Shown here in pieces: positions 21,282 to 44,639 of a stretch of DNA of 64,000 bases. Below the pieces are notes generated by a model. It worked only from the letters and a program-made list of their open reading frames with translations. It had not been told where the DNA came from and ran no database searches. The number at the start of each line of letters is the position of its first letter. Position 1 is the first letter of the stretch. Source of the DNA: Euglena gracilis (taxonomy: Eukaryota > Euglenida > Euglenophyceae > Euglenales); NCBI GenBank assembly GCA_039621445.1, contig CP154956.1:33329437-33393436 (forward strand), written 5' to 3'. The translations under genes and the position numbers were made by a program.

Positions 21282-21756
21282 TCCGCCGCAATCCACCCCA
21301 TCGCGTGCCGGGCAAATGGGTGTTCATTTTCAGGGCATAACACAGCCAGAGATGTCCGACCCATCGGGTTGCAAGCATCGAAAGCGGCGCAGCCACCGCG
21401 GCCGCCGCTTCCTGAGCATAAGAGTGTTTGGCACGTGATTAAGCTACATTCTGGGTGGTGTGGCCTTTCCCTATGTATGCTGGCAGCTGGTGAGGGGGAG
21501 AAGGGCGCACCATCACAGCACGCCGAGATGGTCATTGGAGCAGGGAGCCGAGGGCAGGCCTGTCCACTGGGGTTGTGGGCAGTCTGACGCGGGACGGTGA
21601 AGCACGGCACGCCAGACCCCACCGTGCAGAAGAGCAGGAGAAGCTCGGTCTGGAGGTCAGGGAGATGAGGCGGCGCAAGCTGGACCGACTGGTGGTGCAG
21701 CGTCCGCATATGACGGTGGCACCGCACCAACGTTGTTTACGTCAACGTTGTTTACG

Positions 21757-22355
<599 letters not shown>

Positions 22356-22439
22356 ATTGCTTCGCACTTTCTGTTTTCCTGTTGGGGGTGTTTGCGATTC
22401 CGATGGCGCGGTGGGCTGGCCAGGCAGCGCAGGCACTCC

Positions 22440-33234
<10,795 letters not shown>

Positions 33235-33317
33235 CTGGCAGTGGATAGGGCGGGTCATGCACTCACCGTAATGCTGTGTGCTGGGGGGACATTAAAATTT
33301 TGGAAAAAACCAGGTAC

Positions 33318-33505
33318 AGGAAAAACCCCCAAATAACACCCCCCCGGGGACCAATTTCGAGAGCCCAAATAACACCCCCCTGTTTTCCTTTGGTTTTCCA
33401 TGTAAAAATAGCACACACCCCCCCCCCAAATAACACCCCCCCCGGGGCCCCAGCTCGGGTGCCCAAATAGCACACCGGGGGGTGTTATTTGGGGGGGGGT
33501 TATGT
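33318..33505. repeat. inverted-repeat element with CAAATAACACCCCC ends
   Basis: The left CCCCCAAATAACACCCCC pairs with GGGGTGTTATTTGGGGGGGG at the right, with two more internal copies. No coding. Confidence 0.7.
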
Positions 33506-34107
33506 TATGAACTCAAGGGGTCCCGGGGGAAAGTGCTGTTTGAACCCCCACACCAAGGGATGGGCATCTGCCAGGCTGGACCAAACGGATACCCGAAAAT
33601 TGGCAAAAAAACCAAAGCCAGCTGGGTTGGAAATTTACCCCAAACCCCCCCCAAAACACCATTTTTGACAATCTGGCACCAAGCGCAGAAGAAAATGATT
33701 GGCTTCGACCGGCAAACAAGCCAAAGAGCTTTCGGAGCCGTCTGAGACAAGAATTCAGAGCCCGGCCTGCGCTGGGTGCCTGCTGGCTGGGAAAAAATGC
33801 TGAATAGCTTGAAATTCCCTGCTTTGAAGGGGGACCCAGAATGTCCAAACTGGCTCAATCATTGGTTTCCCGTCTTCATCAGTTAGATTCGCTGAAGGGA
33901 GACTTTAAGGCACCTCAAACATGGTGAAAAAACGCAATGCAATGCAAAAAAAAAAATGCTGGGGGAAAAGCTCAAGTTACATGTCCATTTCTTCAAGACA
34001 TCCTGCGGTTGAACACTTTTCTGGTGAAAAACTTGTAAAAAATATTTACTTTTCACCTCCCTCAAAAAAATTTACTTATTAACAACATTTTCATCATACA
34101 ACATGGT

Positions 34108-34498
34108 AAACCCCCCAAAATATAAAGCTCCCCCCCCCCAAATATAAAGCCCCCCAGGGGGTTTGGATTTGCCGCCCAAATATAAAGCCCCCCCCTGACG
34201 TGGAGCCAAACGATGGTGCATTTCAGTAAAACGTATAAAAATTTTGGTGGATACAATTTTTTCACCAGAAATGCTCCGTTTTGAATAAGAATTGCACAAC
34301 TTTGGGGAAAATAGGGGGTACACAACGAAAAATGGCATAAATTTGACATTTGGCCACAACTGAAGGCCGCCGAAGGTCATAAATGTCAACCCTAAGAGTT
34401 TGATTTCCCCCCCAAATACAAAGCCCCCCCAAATATAAAGCCTCCCTGAGGATCTTGAAATCCCGTTCAAATATAAAACCGGGGGGGTTGGGGGGTAA
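34108..34498. repeat. inverted-repeat element with AATATAAAGCCCCCC units
   Basis: Repeated AAATATAAAGCCCCCC units lie between TAAACCCCCCAAAATATAAA on the left and TATAAAACCGGGGGGGTT on the right. It is in the same poly-C style as its neighbours. Confidence 0.6.
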
Positions 34499-34910
34499 CA
34501 CAATTTGTTCCAAAAAAAATTCAAATATAGCCAAAAGAGTGTCTGATGAATTCTTCAAAAAAAGGAAATCAAATAAGAAAAGACACGCCAAAACAAAGCG
34601 GGCAAAGTTGCATCTTAGCAGGTAGATTGCCCAGTTGTGCACGCACTTATATGTCATCATGCAACATCCTAAAATTCAAAATCGGTCAAAAAAAGCGAAC
34701 GTGCAACTTTGAGATGTTGGGGATTCTGGTGGAAGAGAAATTTCCTACGTGATCATTGGGGGAAATTGGCAAAAAAAAAAACTGGGAAGTCGAAAATTCC
34801 ACAAAAAAAACACACAAAAAAAACACAAAATATCCAATTTTCACTGTGCTATTTAAATTCTTCAACATTTTGGACAATGCAAAAAATCTGCTGACTACGT
34901 TTGCATTGCA

Positions 34911-35270
34911 GCCCTCTCTGCCACACTTGCAAGATGACTTTGGGGACCAGGATGGTGAGTTGCAAGCCGTGACCAGCACACTCCCAGGCTCCTCCTTCAT
35001 CTGGGTCTCTCTGCCCTGCCCGCAGGAGGACGGCGACAGGTCTCCGGTCACATCAGCGGGGTTTTTGTCCCCAGGGGCATCGAATATGGCCGCGTCCGCT
35101 GGGTCAGAAGACGGAAGCGCCTGTGCTTGGAAGGCACATGGAAATCCCCATCAGGAGTGAAGTGCATCCAGCATTGCCCAGTGCACCAACAGTTTTGCTT
35201 TTCATTCAAACAAAAGGGCACCCAGTTTTGGGGTTGGATGCAGAGCGTTCCCATCAATTATAGTATTTAA
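34911..35270 (+). CDS. last two exons of an unidentified plus-strand gene
   Basis: Exon 34911-34953 (acceptor TTGCATTGCAG, perfect donor GTGAGT) reads PSLPHLQDDFGDQD plus one base. Exon about 35027-35268 (acceptor GCCCGCAG) joins in matching phase and reads GRRQVSGHISGVFVPRGIEY, GRVRWVRRRKRLCLEGTWKS, PSGVKCIQHCPVHQQFCFSF, KQKGTQFWGWMQSVPIN, then TAA. Aromatic, Cys and basic residues give a domain-like character (possibly a DNA-binding or chromatin-reading fold), but I do not recognise it. The upstream exons were not found. Its direction is opposite to the helicase gene, so the helicase 5' end should lie between 33.2 and 34.9 kb, or the two genes overlap in introns. Confidence 0.5.
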
Positions 35271-35570
35271 TAATGCCTATATATTATATGTGTTCTATAT
35301 GGACCTCCTTCCTAAATCCTTTGTCATCTGAAATCAGAGCACTCTCGCTCAGACAGTAGAAATGATTTCCCAAATAAAGACACCCTTTTCGACCAAAAAG
35401 AAAAACAACCTTGGAGTCCACCCTGGAGTCCACCCATCCACCATTTTGGGGAAATTCATACATTCCTGCACGATAAGGGTGGATGCTCTGAACCGAATTC
35501 CCTCTTTATAAGGGGACCTTGGTTCAAATGTGTTTTCTCCATGAAACGTGTTTGGGCTGTCTTCCATCCA

Positions 35571-35733
35571 GTGGCGCGAAGAAGAAGAAAGCTTTGAAGA
35601 CTTTTTTTTTGAATACATCGATATTTGCCAGCAACACGGTGCAGTTTATCCCAATCTGGACAGAATTTTTGTTGGTTGGGCACGGTGGTCAGTCGATGCT
35701 TCCAAACTTAACAACACAAAGAGGTGGAAGCAG
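35571..35733 (+). CDS. possible plus-strand exon, acidic
   Basis: Between an ATCCAG acceptor and an AAGAG/GTGGAA donor it reads WREEEESFEDFFFEYIDICQ then QHGAVYPNLDRIFVGWARWS and VDASKLNNTKR. The composition is protein-like. No neighbour or domain supports it, and it lies after the stop of the preceding gene. Confidence 0.3.
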
Positions 35734-36106
35734 GGGTATTTTTTTCAAGACCGGGGGGTCCCCCCACCCACCCACCCCCTGAGGGGGGGGGGGCAGGGGG
35801 TCCCAGGGTACCCAACCCACTTTCCCCGAAAAAAGGCCAAAAATCGCGAAAAATGCTAAAACAGCACGTTTTTCAAAAAAATGGCGCCTTTGGCACCGAA
35901 AAATATATCCCCTCTGCACATATGGCACAAAGTGGGGCCCCCATACCTGGGGGGGGTATGGGGGGAAAAGGTGAGGTTTATTTTTTTGCTGGGGGGGTCC
36001 GGGGGGGGCGGGAGCCCCCCACGGGCACTGGAACAGTTTCATACGTTGCGCGATTAGCTTGCTTAGAGCTCCGTGATTAAGATGAGGTTTATTTTGGGGG
36101 TTATTG

Positions 36107-36180
36107 GGGTATGGGGTATGGGGTATGGGGTATGGGGTATGGGGTATGGGGTATGGGGTATGGGGTATGGGGTATGGGGG
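36107..36180. repeat. heptamer GGGGTAT tandem repeat
   Basis: About ten perfect units. It lies in a stretch bounded by poly-C/poly-G hairpin elements (35745-35800 and 36220-36285). Confidence 0.9.
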
Positions 36181-36456
36181 TGGTATGGGGGCTCCACTTT
36201 GTGCCATGACTCCCCCTCTGGGGGACCCCCAGGGGGGGGGGGGCTCAGCCGGACCCACACACCCTGCACCCCCTCCCCCCGGGGGGGCCAGGGTGGAAGC
36301 TTGTTTAAAGGCGAAGCGGAAGAAGGCCGGAAAAGATGGCTACCTTCGTTCCATGCCTGGAAAAGATGGCCGCCTTCGTTCCCAAACATAGTATATCAGC
36401 ACGTCTTCTCCCCATGCTCCGCTTCACCACAGGATTCCTCTCAAACCCTCGAATTA

Positions 36457-37239
36457 CAGGAGGGAAACTAAACATTGGGACACCTGAGAATTTTGTGGGT
36501 CATACCCAACCCCCAGCTCCAAAGCCTCTGCCAGCCGATGGGATGTGGTGATGGTGTGTGCACACTGGCATGGCCCTGCCCCACGCAGCAGTGCCCCAGC
36601 CAGCTCTGCTGCAGTACACTGTGCAAAATTCAGGCCAATCCTATGAGAGCAGGTCTTTTCCATTTTCTGGCCCCTTTTTGGACTGCGAAGCAAAGCCAGC
36701 CTCAGGTAAGGGGACGAGGCGGCTCACACTGCAGTGAGTGGCATTGGACCCCAACTTTGAACAATGCAAGTTAACAACCCCTGTCAACGTGGGCTGATGG
36801 GCCACGTTGACCCATGATCATTGATCATTGATGGCCTCGACATACCGACCAATTTGGGCAAAAGAGGCCAAAAATGGTAATTTTTGCCCAAATTGGTCGG
36901 CATGTCGAGGCCATCGCCCCATCAGCCCACGTTGACGGGGGTTGTTAACTTGCATTGTTCAAAGTTGGGGTCCAATGCCACTCACTGCAGTGTGAGCCGC
37001 CTCGTCCCCTCACCTGAGGCTGGCTTTGCTTCGCAGTCCAAAAGGGGTCAGAAAATGGAAAAGACCTGCTCGAATAGGATTGGCCTGAACTTTGCACAGC
37101 GTGCCGCAGCAGAGCTGGCTGGGGCACTGCTGCGTGGCCATGCCATCACCACATCCCATCGGCTGGCAGAGGCTTTGGAGCTGGGGTTGGGTATGACCCA
37201 CAAAATTCTCAGCTGTCCCACTATTTAGTTTCCCTCCTG
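36457..37239. mobile_element. 783-bp foldback (long palindrome) element
   Basis: The arms are near-perfect reverse complements for about 350 bp each. The outer ends are CAGGAGGGAAACTAAA (36457) and TTTAGTTTCCCTCCTG (to 37239). The centre lies at about 36870, where TTTGGGCAAAAGAGGCC faces TTTTTGCCCAAATTGG. A 30-bp insert with ATGATCATTGATCATTGATG sits on the left arm only (about 36805-36835). An open frame in both arms (KMEKTC..LNFAQ..AELAGALLRG) is probably a captured or chance frame. No clear target duplication. Confidence 0.8.
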
Positions 37240-38034
37240 CATGCAACTCTTAACATCCAGAAAGTGATCAAGGGTGCACAAAATGTTTAACATGCGACCG
37301 TTTCACAATCTTCCTCACATGGAGTAGCCTGTGACTGTCAAACAGATTTAGATGAAAAAAAATGAAATTGTGACAAAATCAGCTGTCACAATTTTATTGC
37401 AGTCACTGTCACAGTGAATGTTGCGGCTGACATACACAGCTTCAACAGAGTTTTTCAGTGATGGGAGGTCTGTGAGGAAAAGTTACTCATCTAGTTCATC
37501 AAGAAGCACATGCGGTTGTGCCCAGCCCTTGACCCTCTGGAGAAGACATTCTCACCAATAAATTCCCACGGCGCTGCCACATATGTCGACCAACTGCAAG
37601 GACTGTAGGGATTGGCATGCTGACATGAGTGGAAGAAAGCAATCTCCTCATGTGGCGTACCTCAAGCACAGCTTGCAATGATAGCATGCCAAAGAAAGCG
37701 AGGTTGGAAAAAAACGTCCAAATGGTGCCCTGACAGAGACTTTAGATTTTAGAGATTAGAAAGAATAGAGAAGAGGTACTGGAGATTTGAGAAGAGAGAG
37801 AGGTCGACGTGTTTTTTTGAAAGTGGGAAGTCACTGGATGCCCTTCCGGGGAAGGTTAGCAATGGTATGATCTGGAGTCTGGGTGTAATACCATACAGGC
37901 ATGCATACAATTAATTTTATAAAAATTATGCATTGCTGCTGTTTGTTTTAATGATCGGATCTCTTGGAAGACAGCATCCTCTTGGAATGATTTCATAAAT
38001 TTTAGGTACATAACACCAAAAGCTCCTTGGGGGT

Positions 38035-38190
38035 ACGCCAGTCTGCCACCCAATTTCCTCCTTCCGACTGCACGTGCACCAGCGAGCAGTCGTCGTCATC
38101 GACCTGCAACTCCACCACCCGTGGTTGTCCATCCCATACAGTTGCTGGGATCCTCCACATGCCCCTGCGGGTGGTGATGTTCACTGCAAT
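38035..38190 (-). CDS. possible minus-strand exon
   Basis: The minus strand reads GMWRIPATVWDGQPRVVELQ then VDDDDCSLVHVQSEGGNWVA before a GTACCC border. It could be an upstream exon of the helicase gene or a separate gene. The plus strand also has an acceptor/donor pair here (GCCAG and AAG/GTGAGG) with an open frame, so the strand is uncertain. Confidence 0.3.
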
Positions 38191-39061
38191 GGGTTGTTGT
38201 GGATCAAGGTGAGGACAGCCGCCCAACTACTGCACATAACTAAAACCATTTAAGAGTCAATGGGATGAACCATAGAAGCCGACCAAAAAAAGACAATGTA
38301 CAACAGAAAAAGACACCATTCGGAAGGATGCATTAACCCCCCCCTCACTTTATAAGACCCTCCTTTATGCCGATCCCCCTCCAGGAAAAAAAACATTACA
38401 CCCCCTCCCACAATGATGCTCTGAGACACTTCTGAGCCAAAAGTGGGCCAGACCAGCAAATACCACCCAAAGGTGCCGGAAAGCAGCATCGCTCTGTATC
38501 CCCCCAACCCCCCCTGTATCAGAAGCCCACCTTTGAGCTCAAAAAAATCATGTATTCGGACCCTCCAGCCCTGCATCATCAAAAGGTGCTTGGCCACAAC
38601 GAAATGAAGGCAAAAGCACGAAGAACGCATTGGGATGCCAAAAAAAAGTTGAAAAGAGGCTCCAGCCCCAGCGTTCACTTCTGAAAACATGAACCAAATA
38701 GAAGACTGCAAAAGTGGCCTTATGGGGCCAAGAATGGCCAAAAGCGGCCAAAAGTGGCGAAAAGTGGCGAAAATTAGGGCGGTCCTTGACGAGAAAAAAA
38801 AAGAAGGAAGAAAAAAATTTATTTCTTCTTTTATTTTTCTTTCTTTATTCCTTCGGCACAATCAATGAAGAAGAGGCCAGAAAAAGGCCACATTTTAGGG
38901 CAAAACGGGTCTGCTTTGGGGAATAAAATGATTCTGGCATTCTTGGACCATTGTCCATCCACCCAAAACATCAAAATATGCACTATTTGAAAACTATTTG
39001 CTTTTTTTGATGTTTTTTATAAAAAAAACATCAAAAAAAGCAAAGGGGAAAACAATGCGAC

Positions 39062-39286
39062 CAGAATTCCCTTGATCACATGGTACAAAACTTCCAACAG
39101 GTACAAGAGACCCTCCACACCGCGGAATCGCGGAATAACGCAAAATTTTCACATTTACAACAAAATCTACAACAATTGTTCACAAAACTGGAAAACTTTT
39201 CTTATACAATGCAAGAATTGCAGTCCCGCCTACAACAACGGGATAAAGCGCCTACGGGTGCAGAACTTGGCTCATATGTAGGGTGA
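39062..39286 (+). CDS. coiled-coil-like ORF, possible retroelement gag relic
   Basis: The frame reads CDQNSLDHMVQNFQQVQETL, then FSHLQQNLQQLFTKLENFSY and TMQELQSRLQQRDKAPTGAE to a TGA. The heptad-like Leu/Gln pattern resembles coiled coils found in retrotransposon Gag proteins. It is short and isolated, with no protease or reverse transcriptase nearby, so the assignment is weak. The surroundings are A/T-rich with poly-A runs. Confidence 0.3.
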   Translation, partial: QNSLDHMVQNFQQVQETLHTAESRNNAKFSHLQQNLQQLFTKLENFSYTMQELQSRLQQRDKAPTGAELGSYVG

Positions 39287-39289
39287 AAT

Positions 39290-40640
39290 CGAAATGGATA
39301 AAAATGCTTCACAATTTTGGGTCAAATTCACAAAAAAAATGCACAAAATCACCAGCTTTGATCACTTTTTGTCGTTTCTTTGCTAAAACCATCCAAATTT
39401 TGACTTGACATGGTCCACAGACGAAAAAAAAGGCCTGTATTTGGAGTAAAAAAAAATTGTTCACAGCCCTCAGTGACGTTTTTTTCATTGCTTCTTCTTC
39501 TTTTTCAATTACTTTTTAAACCTTTTTGGCTTCGTTTTGAACAAGCTGCCAGCTATGCCGGGATTTGGACAGACAAGCATTTCAAAAGCATTTCAAAAAA
39601 TGCACTGCAGGCAAAGGGGAACAAAAAATTGGCAAGTCCCAAAAATTTGCAAAAAAAATTCCAAAACTGGCAGACCAAGGAGTCCTAAATCTCTGACAAA
39701 ATAATTCAAAATATTTATGAAAAGGTTCCAAATTTTCGGCAAAAGTGTGCAAATATCATGGCAAAAAGCTCACAAATATTTTCAAAAAAGTACAAAATTT
39801 TTGGCAAAAGTGCCAGAAATTATGGCAAAATATAGGGGAAACTGTGAGTGTTAGGTGTAATTTGTCAAATCCCGCGTTCAGGTGCCACATAGCATATCAA
39901 TTGAACGCTCTCCCCAAGACCTTTCGCTTGGTACCGACAATCTGAAAATCGGCGATCGCATGTTCCAACCCTGTTCGCAAATTCGAAATTCCAATGTTTC
40001 ACCTGCCGTGCTGCCCCTTGATTGAAAGCTCTTCTCAGGGGCTTTTGGCAGATGGCCTTGGCTTTCAGTCATGCTGCATGGTATTCTATTTCAGACATTC
40101 CCCAAAATTAGCCAAAAGGAAATTATTGCACAAAAAAACCCAATTTCTGGCCGAGGATATGGTTCCACATGCCTTGGACACTTTTTGGCACTTTTTATTT
40201 TGGGGGCTAGGCAGTCGAGTTCGGGTTCCCCCTTCACCCTCCCCCTGTCTGGTTAAGTTCGGACCTCGACAGGGGGGTCCCGCGGGACTGCCCCCCCCCC
40301 CGGTGTCTGGGCTCCCCAACAAAATTTTGTTAGTCCAGACCCCAGACCCCCCTCCCCCCCTCGAACTCGACCGGTCTGGTTGGTTCGCAACTCGACAGGG
40401 GGGTCCCAGGGAACTTTCCCCTATGCCTGGGCTCCTTTGGACATTGGCTTCACGCCTGAACCGGCATCTAGGACGCCGGTTCGGGCGTGAAGCCGGAGCC
40501 CTCAGACACGGTTTCAGCTCACCGTCTTAAAGAGAATACCCAAAAAAGTGCTCAAAAATCGGCCTTTTGGGGTGCTCAAAACTGACCTTTTTTTTGCGAA
40601 CATCCAAAAAATGACCCCTTTGGGACTGTCTGAGGTTCAG
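39290..40640. other. repeat-derived stretch without recognised gene
   Basis: The segment 40010-40260 is similar, in inverted orientation, to 50270-50500; both encode the same short frame starting MLHGILFQTFPKI. Around it lie GAACCGGCATCTAGGACGCC-type units shared with 48935-48960 and 49985-50220. No exon-like signal. Confidence 0.5.
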
Positions 40641-40658
40641 GTATGAGAACAGCTTAGG

Positions 40659-40720
40659 CGGTCACAAACGGTCACAAATTGTCACAAACGGTCACAAACG
40701 GTCACAAACGGTCACAAACG
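40659..40720. repeat. decamer GGTCACAAAC tandem repeat
   Basis: About six units, one variant (TTGTCACAAAC). It begins immediately after a CTTAGGCGG 9-mer identical to the tip of the large element's inverted repeat. Confidence 0.9.
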
Positions 40721-41099
40721 GGGGGGGGATCTAAGGCTCTTCGGGGTGGGCCTGGGAGGTTTCAGTTGCAGTTTCAGTTGCACGTTGCAAATTGGCCCCT
40801 GAGTCATTCTTGGACAGCCCAAACAAAAGTGGTTCAGCAATTCTATTTCGATGTGAACAAAAAATGGTCAATTTCAAGCACATTTGCCAAGAAGTGTTCT
40901 GTAAAATGCCCAAAGGGCATTTTTGCTGAATTTTTTGCAATGCCATGACAATAAGCTGTTCCCCTTCCCCCCTCAGGAGCAGCTCGAGGGGGGACACAGC
41001 TTGGGGGGGGGGGCATGGTAAGTGGTCCAGGGGGGGTTCCTGGTAAGAAAGTTGGATCTGAATGCAAAAGATGTTGAAACTGTGTTCGGCGTCAATTCT

Positions 41100-43640
41100 G
41101 TGCACAACGTTGTGAAAACCGCTTGTTTTGTGTACAAATTTTAGCTGGTTTTTACGCTTTTGAGGGGATTTTTATACATATTTCCTGGGTATCCCCCTTA
41201 TTCAACCTGAATAAGGGGGATACCCACGAAATATCTATAATAGCGAATTAAGGGGTCCGATCGCCTGCCCTGTATTTTGTTGGGTATACATCATGCAAGC
41301 AAAACGGGCAATTTTTTTGTTTTTTGGGGGGGCTCCTGTATTCAGCCTGAATAAGGGGAAGGGGGTCCCACAAAATACAGGGCAAGCGTAGGGTCCCACT
41401 ATTACACAACGAAAAGTGTGGGACCCACAGGGTCCTACTATTACAGGGTACCATGACCCCCCCCCAAATGACCCCCCTAGGTCGAGTCATGGCCAGTTTT
41501 CCCTCCCCCAGGACCCCCCCAGGATCCCACCCCCCCCAGGACCCCCCCAGGACCCCCCCAGGACCCCCCCAGGACCCCCCCAGGACCCCCCCAGGACCCC
41601 CCAGGACCCCCCCAGGACCCCCCCAGGACCCCCCCAGGACCCCCCCAGGACCCCCCCAGGACCCCCCCAGGACAGGGTCCTGGGGGGGGGGGAACTGGCC
41701 ATAAGTGCCTAGGTCCGGCCGGAACATGAACAAATTTTTTCGAAAATTAAAATGGTCACAAAACACTCATTTTGTTTGAAAATGTTTTGTAAAAAAATTT
41801 GGTCACGAATTTCGCACAAAAAATCCCCCCAAAAATGGTGGGGGGGGGTGATATCAAGGTTTTGTTTTCCAACCGGGGTCCTGGCCGGGTCAAGAGGGGG
41901 GTCATTTGGGGTGGTCATGGGATACACCTAGAGGGTGTTGTCCCCGTGTCCCCCCCCCCGTGTCCCCCCGTCCCAGACTACAAAGCCCTGGAGGTTTGTA
42001 CACTTCTGCACACAATGCATGCTCCCATTTTCCATATTTTGTCTCCTTTTTTGTGATCCCAAGGGAAGCTGGTTGTTGGCGGATTGGAATCACAGCTGGC
42101 AGTTCATTTGACGAACGAATGAACCCTTGGTTAAGATTCAACCACTATGTCTTTGCCATGCAAGCATCCGTGATGATAATTTTCCATGAAAACCGGGATG
42201 TTCCCCCCGTGTCCCCCCCCCCGTGTCCCCCCCCCCGTGTCCCCCCCGTGTCGCGACCCACCCCCCTATACCTATACTGTGAGTATACCCACGAAATACA
42301 GGGCAGGCAATCGGACCCCAATTCACTGTTATACCCTCACCCCCCTCAAAGTGTCCCCCGCTCAAAGTGGCCAGAAATTTTCGGCAAATTTTGGTTTCCC
42401 CCTCAAAGTGGCCATTTCCTTTGGCGCCATAGTGTGCCGATGTGCTACGAGATGTGAGGCAGCGGATAACGGAAGGAGGGGGTGGGGCAATCTTGCCCCC
42501 GTACCCCAAGCACCTGCACCCCCCCCCAGGAAACCGTCCTTCTAGGGAAACTGTCCTCTACCCCATGCACTCGTCAACCTGTTTTCACAGGGACCTGTCT
42601 CCCACCCTTGAACCCGCTGTTGGCGTTTTTTGTTTTTTTAAAAAACAAAACAACGTGCTTTGTTAAAAAAAAAACACCAAAAAACCATAAAAAAAACCAA
42701 GGGGGTGGGGTGCACGGGTCGCGAGCGGGGTCGCAGGGGGGTCGCGGGGGGGTCGCAGGGGGAACGTGGCAGTTTTGACGGGTCACGCGTGACCAGTGTG
42801 ACCTCGCATGCAATGTCGCATGTGACCTTTTTTTAGAACATTTGTGTCCAAAAAATAGATCCAATTAGGAATAGATCACACATTTTTGGCAATTTTGATT
42901 CCTAATTTGGGTGCCAATTCCTAATTAGGTCATTTTTTGGCTCCCACTGGGATGCGGAAACCCTCCACATGTGGGTCACGGGGGGGTTGCGGGGAGGGGG
43001 GGGTCGCAGGGGGTACACCCCCCAAAAGCAAAATTTCATTGAAAAAAACTCGTTATGAATCACCCAAACCATACTTCGAATCCTACTAAGTTCAAAAAGT
43101 GCCAAAAAATGGTCAAAAACATCCAAAGGGGCAATACAATTGGGGTTTTTGGGGGACCCCCCCCCTCCCCCCCCCTGTACAGTTGGGATTTTCGGGACCC
43201 CCCCCCCTACTGCCGACCCCCCCGAGACAGATGTAAATTTTGACACCGAAAATGACCTTTTTAGACCAAAAAAAAGGCCTTAAAAAATTTTCCGGCGCCA
43301 AAGGCGCCGGTTTTTGGCCGATTTTTGAGGGGAGGTTGGCAGTACAGTAGGGACCCTAGGACCCCCCCCCGTGTGTTGAGACAGTACAGCAAAAAGTGCC
43401 AAAAAAACCGCAAAAAATCAGACCTCGGGACCCCCCCCCTGCCAATGCCCCAAAACTGCAAAAAAAATGCAATTTTATGGGAAAAATTTTCTTTTGGCAG
43501 AAATGACCCAGAAGTTGCCAAAAATGGTAGAAAATATGCATTCAAAAATTTTTGTGCAAAACCTTGTTGGCGTTTTTTTGTTTTTTTTGAAAAAGACATT
43601 GTTAAATTAATTAAAAATTAAAAAAAAGGCGTCCAATAAA
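41100..43640. other. poly-C/poly-G repeat mosaic without recognised gene
   Basis: Contains a pair of TTCA[AG]CCTGAATAAGGGG hairpins (41195-41225 and 41340-41360), the AGGACCCCCCC array, CCGTGTCCCCCCC repeats (41940-41965 and 42205-42250), GGTCGCAGGGG repeats (42715-42770) and G/C-rich hairpins. All long frames are low-complexity by-products. Confidence 0.6.
41511..41675. repeat. AGGACCCCCCC tandem repeat
   Basis: About 13-14 units of an 11-mer. The array is followed by GACAGGGTCCTGGGGGGGG, so it can pair with the start of its own complement. A related, more decayed array with the same C-rich unit lies at 45770-45915, and a reversed one (GGTCCTGGGGG) at 58600-58735. Confidence 0.9.
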
Positions 43641-44082
43641 AAGCAAGCTGCCAACGATGTTTGGCGCCAAAGGCCAAAATTCGACCCCCCCCCAAAATGT
43701 CCAGAGTGGCCCACAATGCCCAGAGGGTGGCGACTTTGGAGGTTTGGCACGTCTGACGAGGACCCTCGGCCACCAGGGGGAGGTCCCCATTTGCCAAGGG
43801 GGTCAGTCCCCCAGGGGGGGGGTCCATTGTGGCGGACAGCCGGAATTTCCCAAAGGAAAATTCATTGGGCTGTGCCAAGGGGGTCGGCTGACCAGGGGGG
43901 GTCCCCATTTTGCCGTGCCGAGGGGGTCCGACCACCCGGGGGGGGGGGTGGCTGCCGAACGTTGAGGGGGGGGGGGGGTTAGGGGAAGGGGGAGGGGGAA
44001 TCACGAAAAATGAGGTCAAGACTTTTTGGATGGGTATTGCTGGCTGCAATAAGGGGTATGTCTGGGGCCCCAAGCGGATTTT

Positions 44083-44215
44083 TCCGGTGGTCGTCCTTGC
44101 GGTGGTCGGCCCGACCTGGTCGGCCCGACCAGGGAGGTCGGCCCGACCATGGTCGGCCCGACCTTATCGACCTGTGGTGGTCGGCCCGACCTCGTCGGCC
44201 CGACCACCATTTTAT
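44083..44215. repeat. array of GGTCGGCCCGACC palindromes
   Basis: At least six units of the 13-bp palindrome GGTCGGCCCGACC or its G/C-swapped form. Related arrays lie at 46045-46160, 58318-58455 and 60520-60668. Each is bounded on one side by poly-C/TTTAAGCCCCCCC and on the other by CCGGAAATCCG or its complement. Confidence 0.85.
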
Positions 44216-44269
44216 TGCATTACCCCCCCCCCCTTTCTGGAGATTTAAGCCCCCCCCTGAAAAAAACTT

Positions 44270-44540
44270 TTTGAAGGGTCGATCGACCAGTTGAAGGTTC
44301 GGTGGCTGATGCGTGATAAGTTGGTGCCTGCAGGGGACCAGCTACCCCAAAGAGGCGTCCAACTAGGGTTAATACACATTGGGGGACCCGAGCGAGGCGC
44401 CTTCGCCTTTTTAACCCTAGTTGGGCGCCTCTTTGGGTTCGCTGGGTCCCCTGCAGACACCAGTTTAACGACGTTGAGGGGATGGGATGGGACAGTTAGG
44501 AATGGAAACTTGACCCTAACCCTACGCCTTTAAATAACAT
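44270..44540. repeat. dispersed copy of the 419-bp repeat unit
   Basis: Matches the units at 59047 and 59466. It contains the same large hairpin, with arms reading AAAGAGGCGYCCAACTAGGG and its complement, and ends in AACTTGACCCTAACCCTACG. Confidence 0.8.
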
Positions 44541-44639
44541 CATCAACTTTTCACGTTCTGAATTGCAGCGGCCTTTGGCCGCTGCGCCGGCCTTCGGCCT
44601 TTGGCCAGGCGGCCTTCGGGGCGCATGGCGGTAGACTGG

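Noticed and set aside
36457-37239. 8-bp target duplication of a hAT at the foldback element
   Set aside because: The flanks (TCGAATTA and CATGCAAC) do not match, so the hAT link rests only on the CAGG end and was not claimed.
37499-37687. 62-codon minus-strand ORF (MLSLQAVLEVRHMRRLL...)
   Set aside because: The composition is plausible, but no domain, splice site or neighbour supports it.
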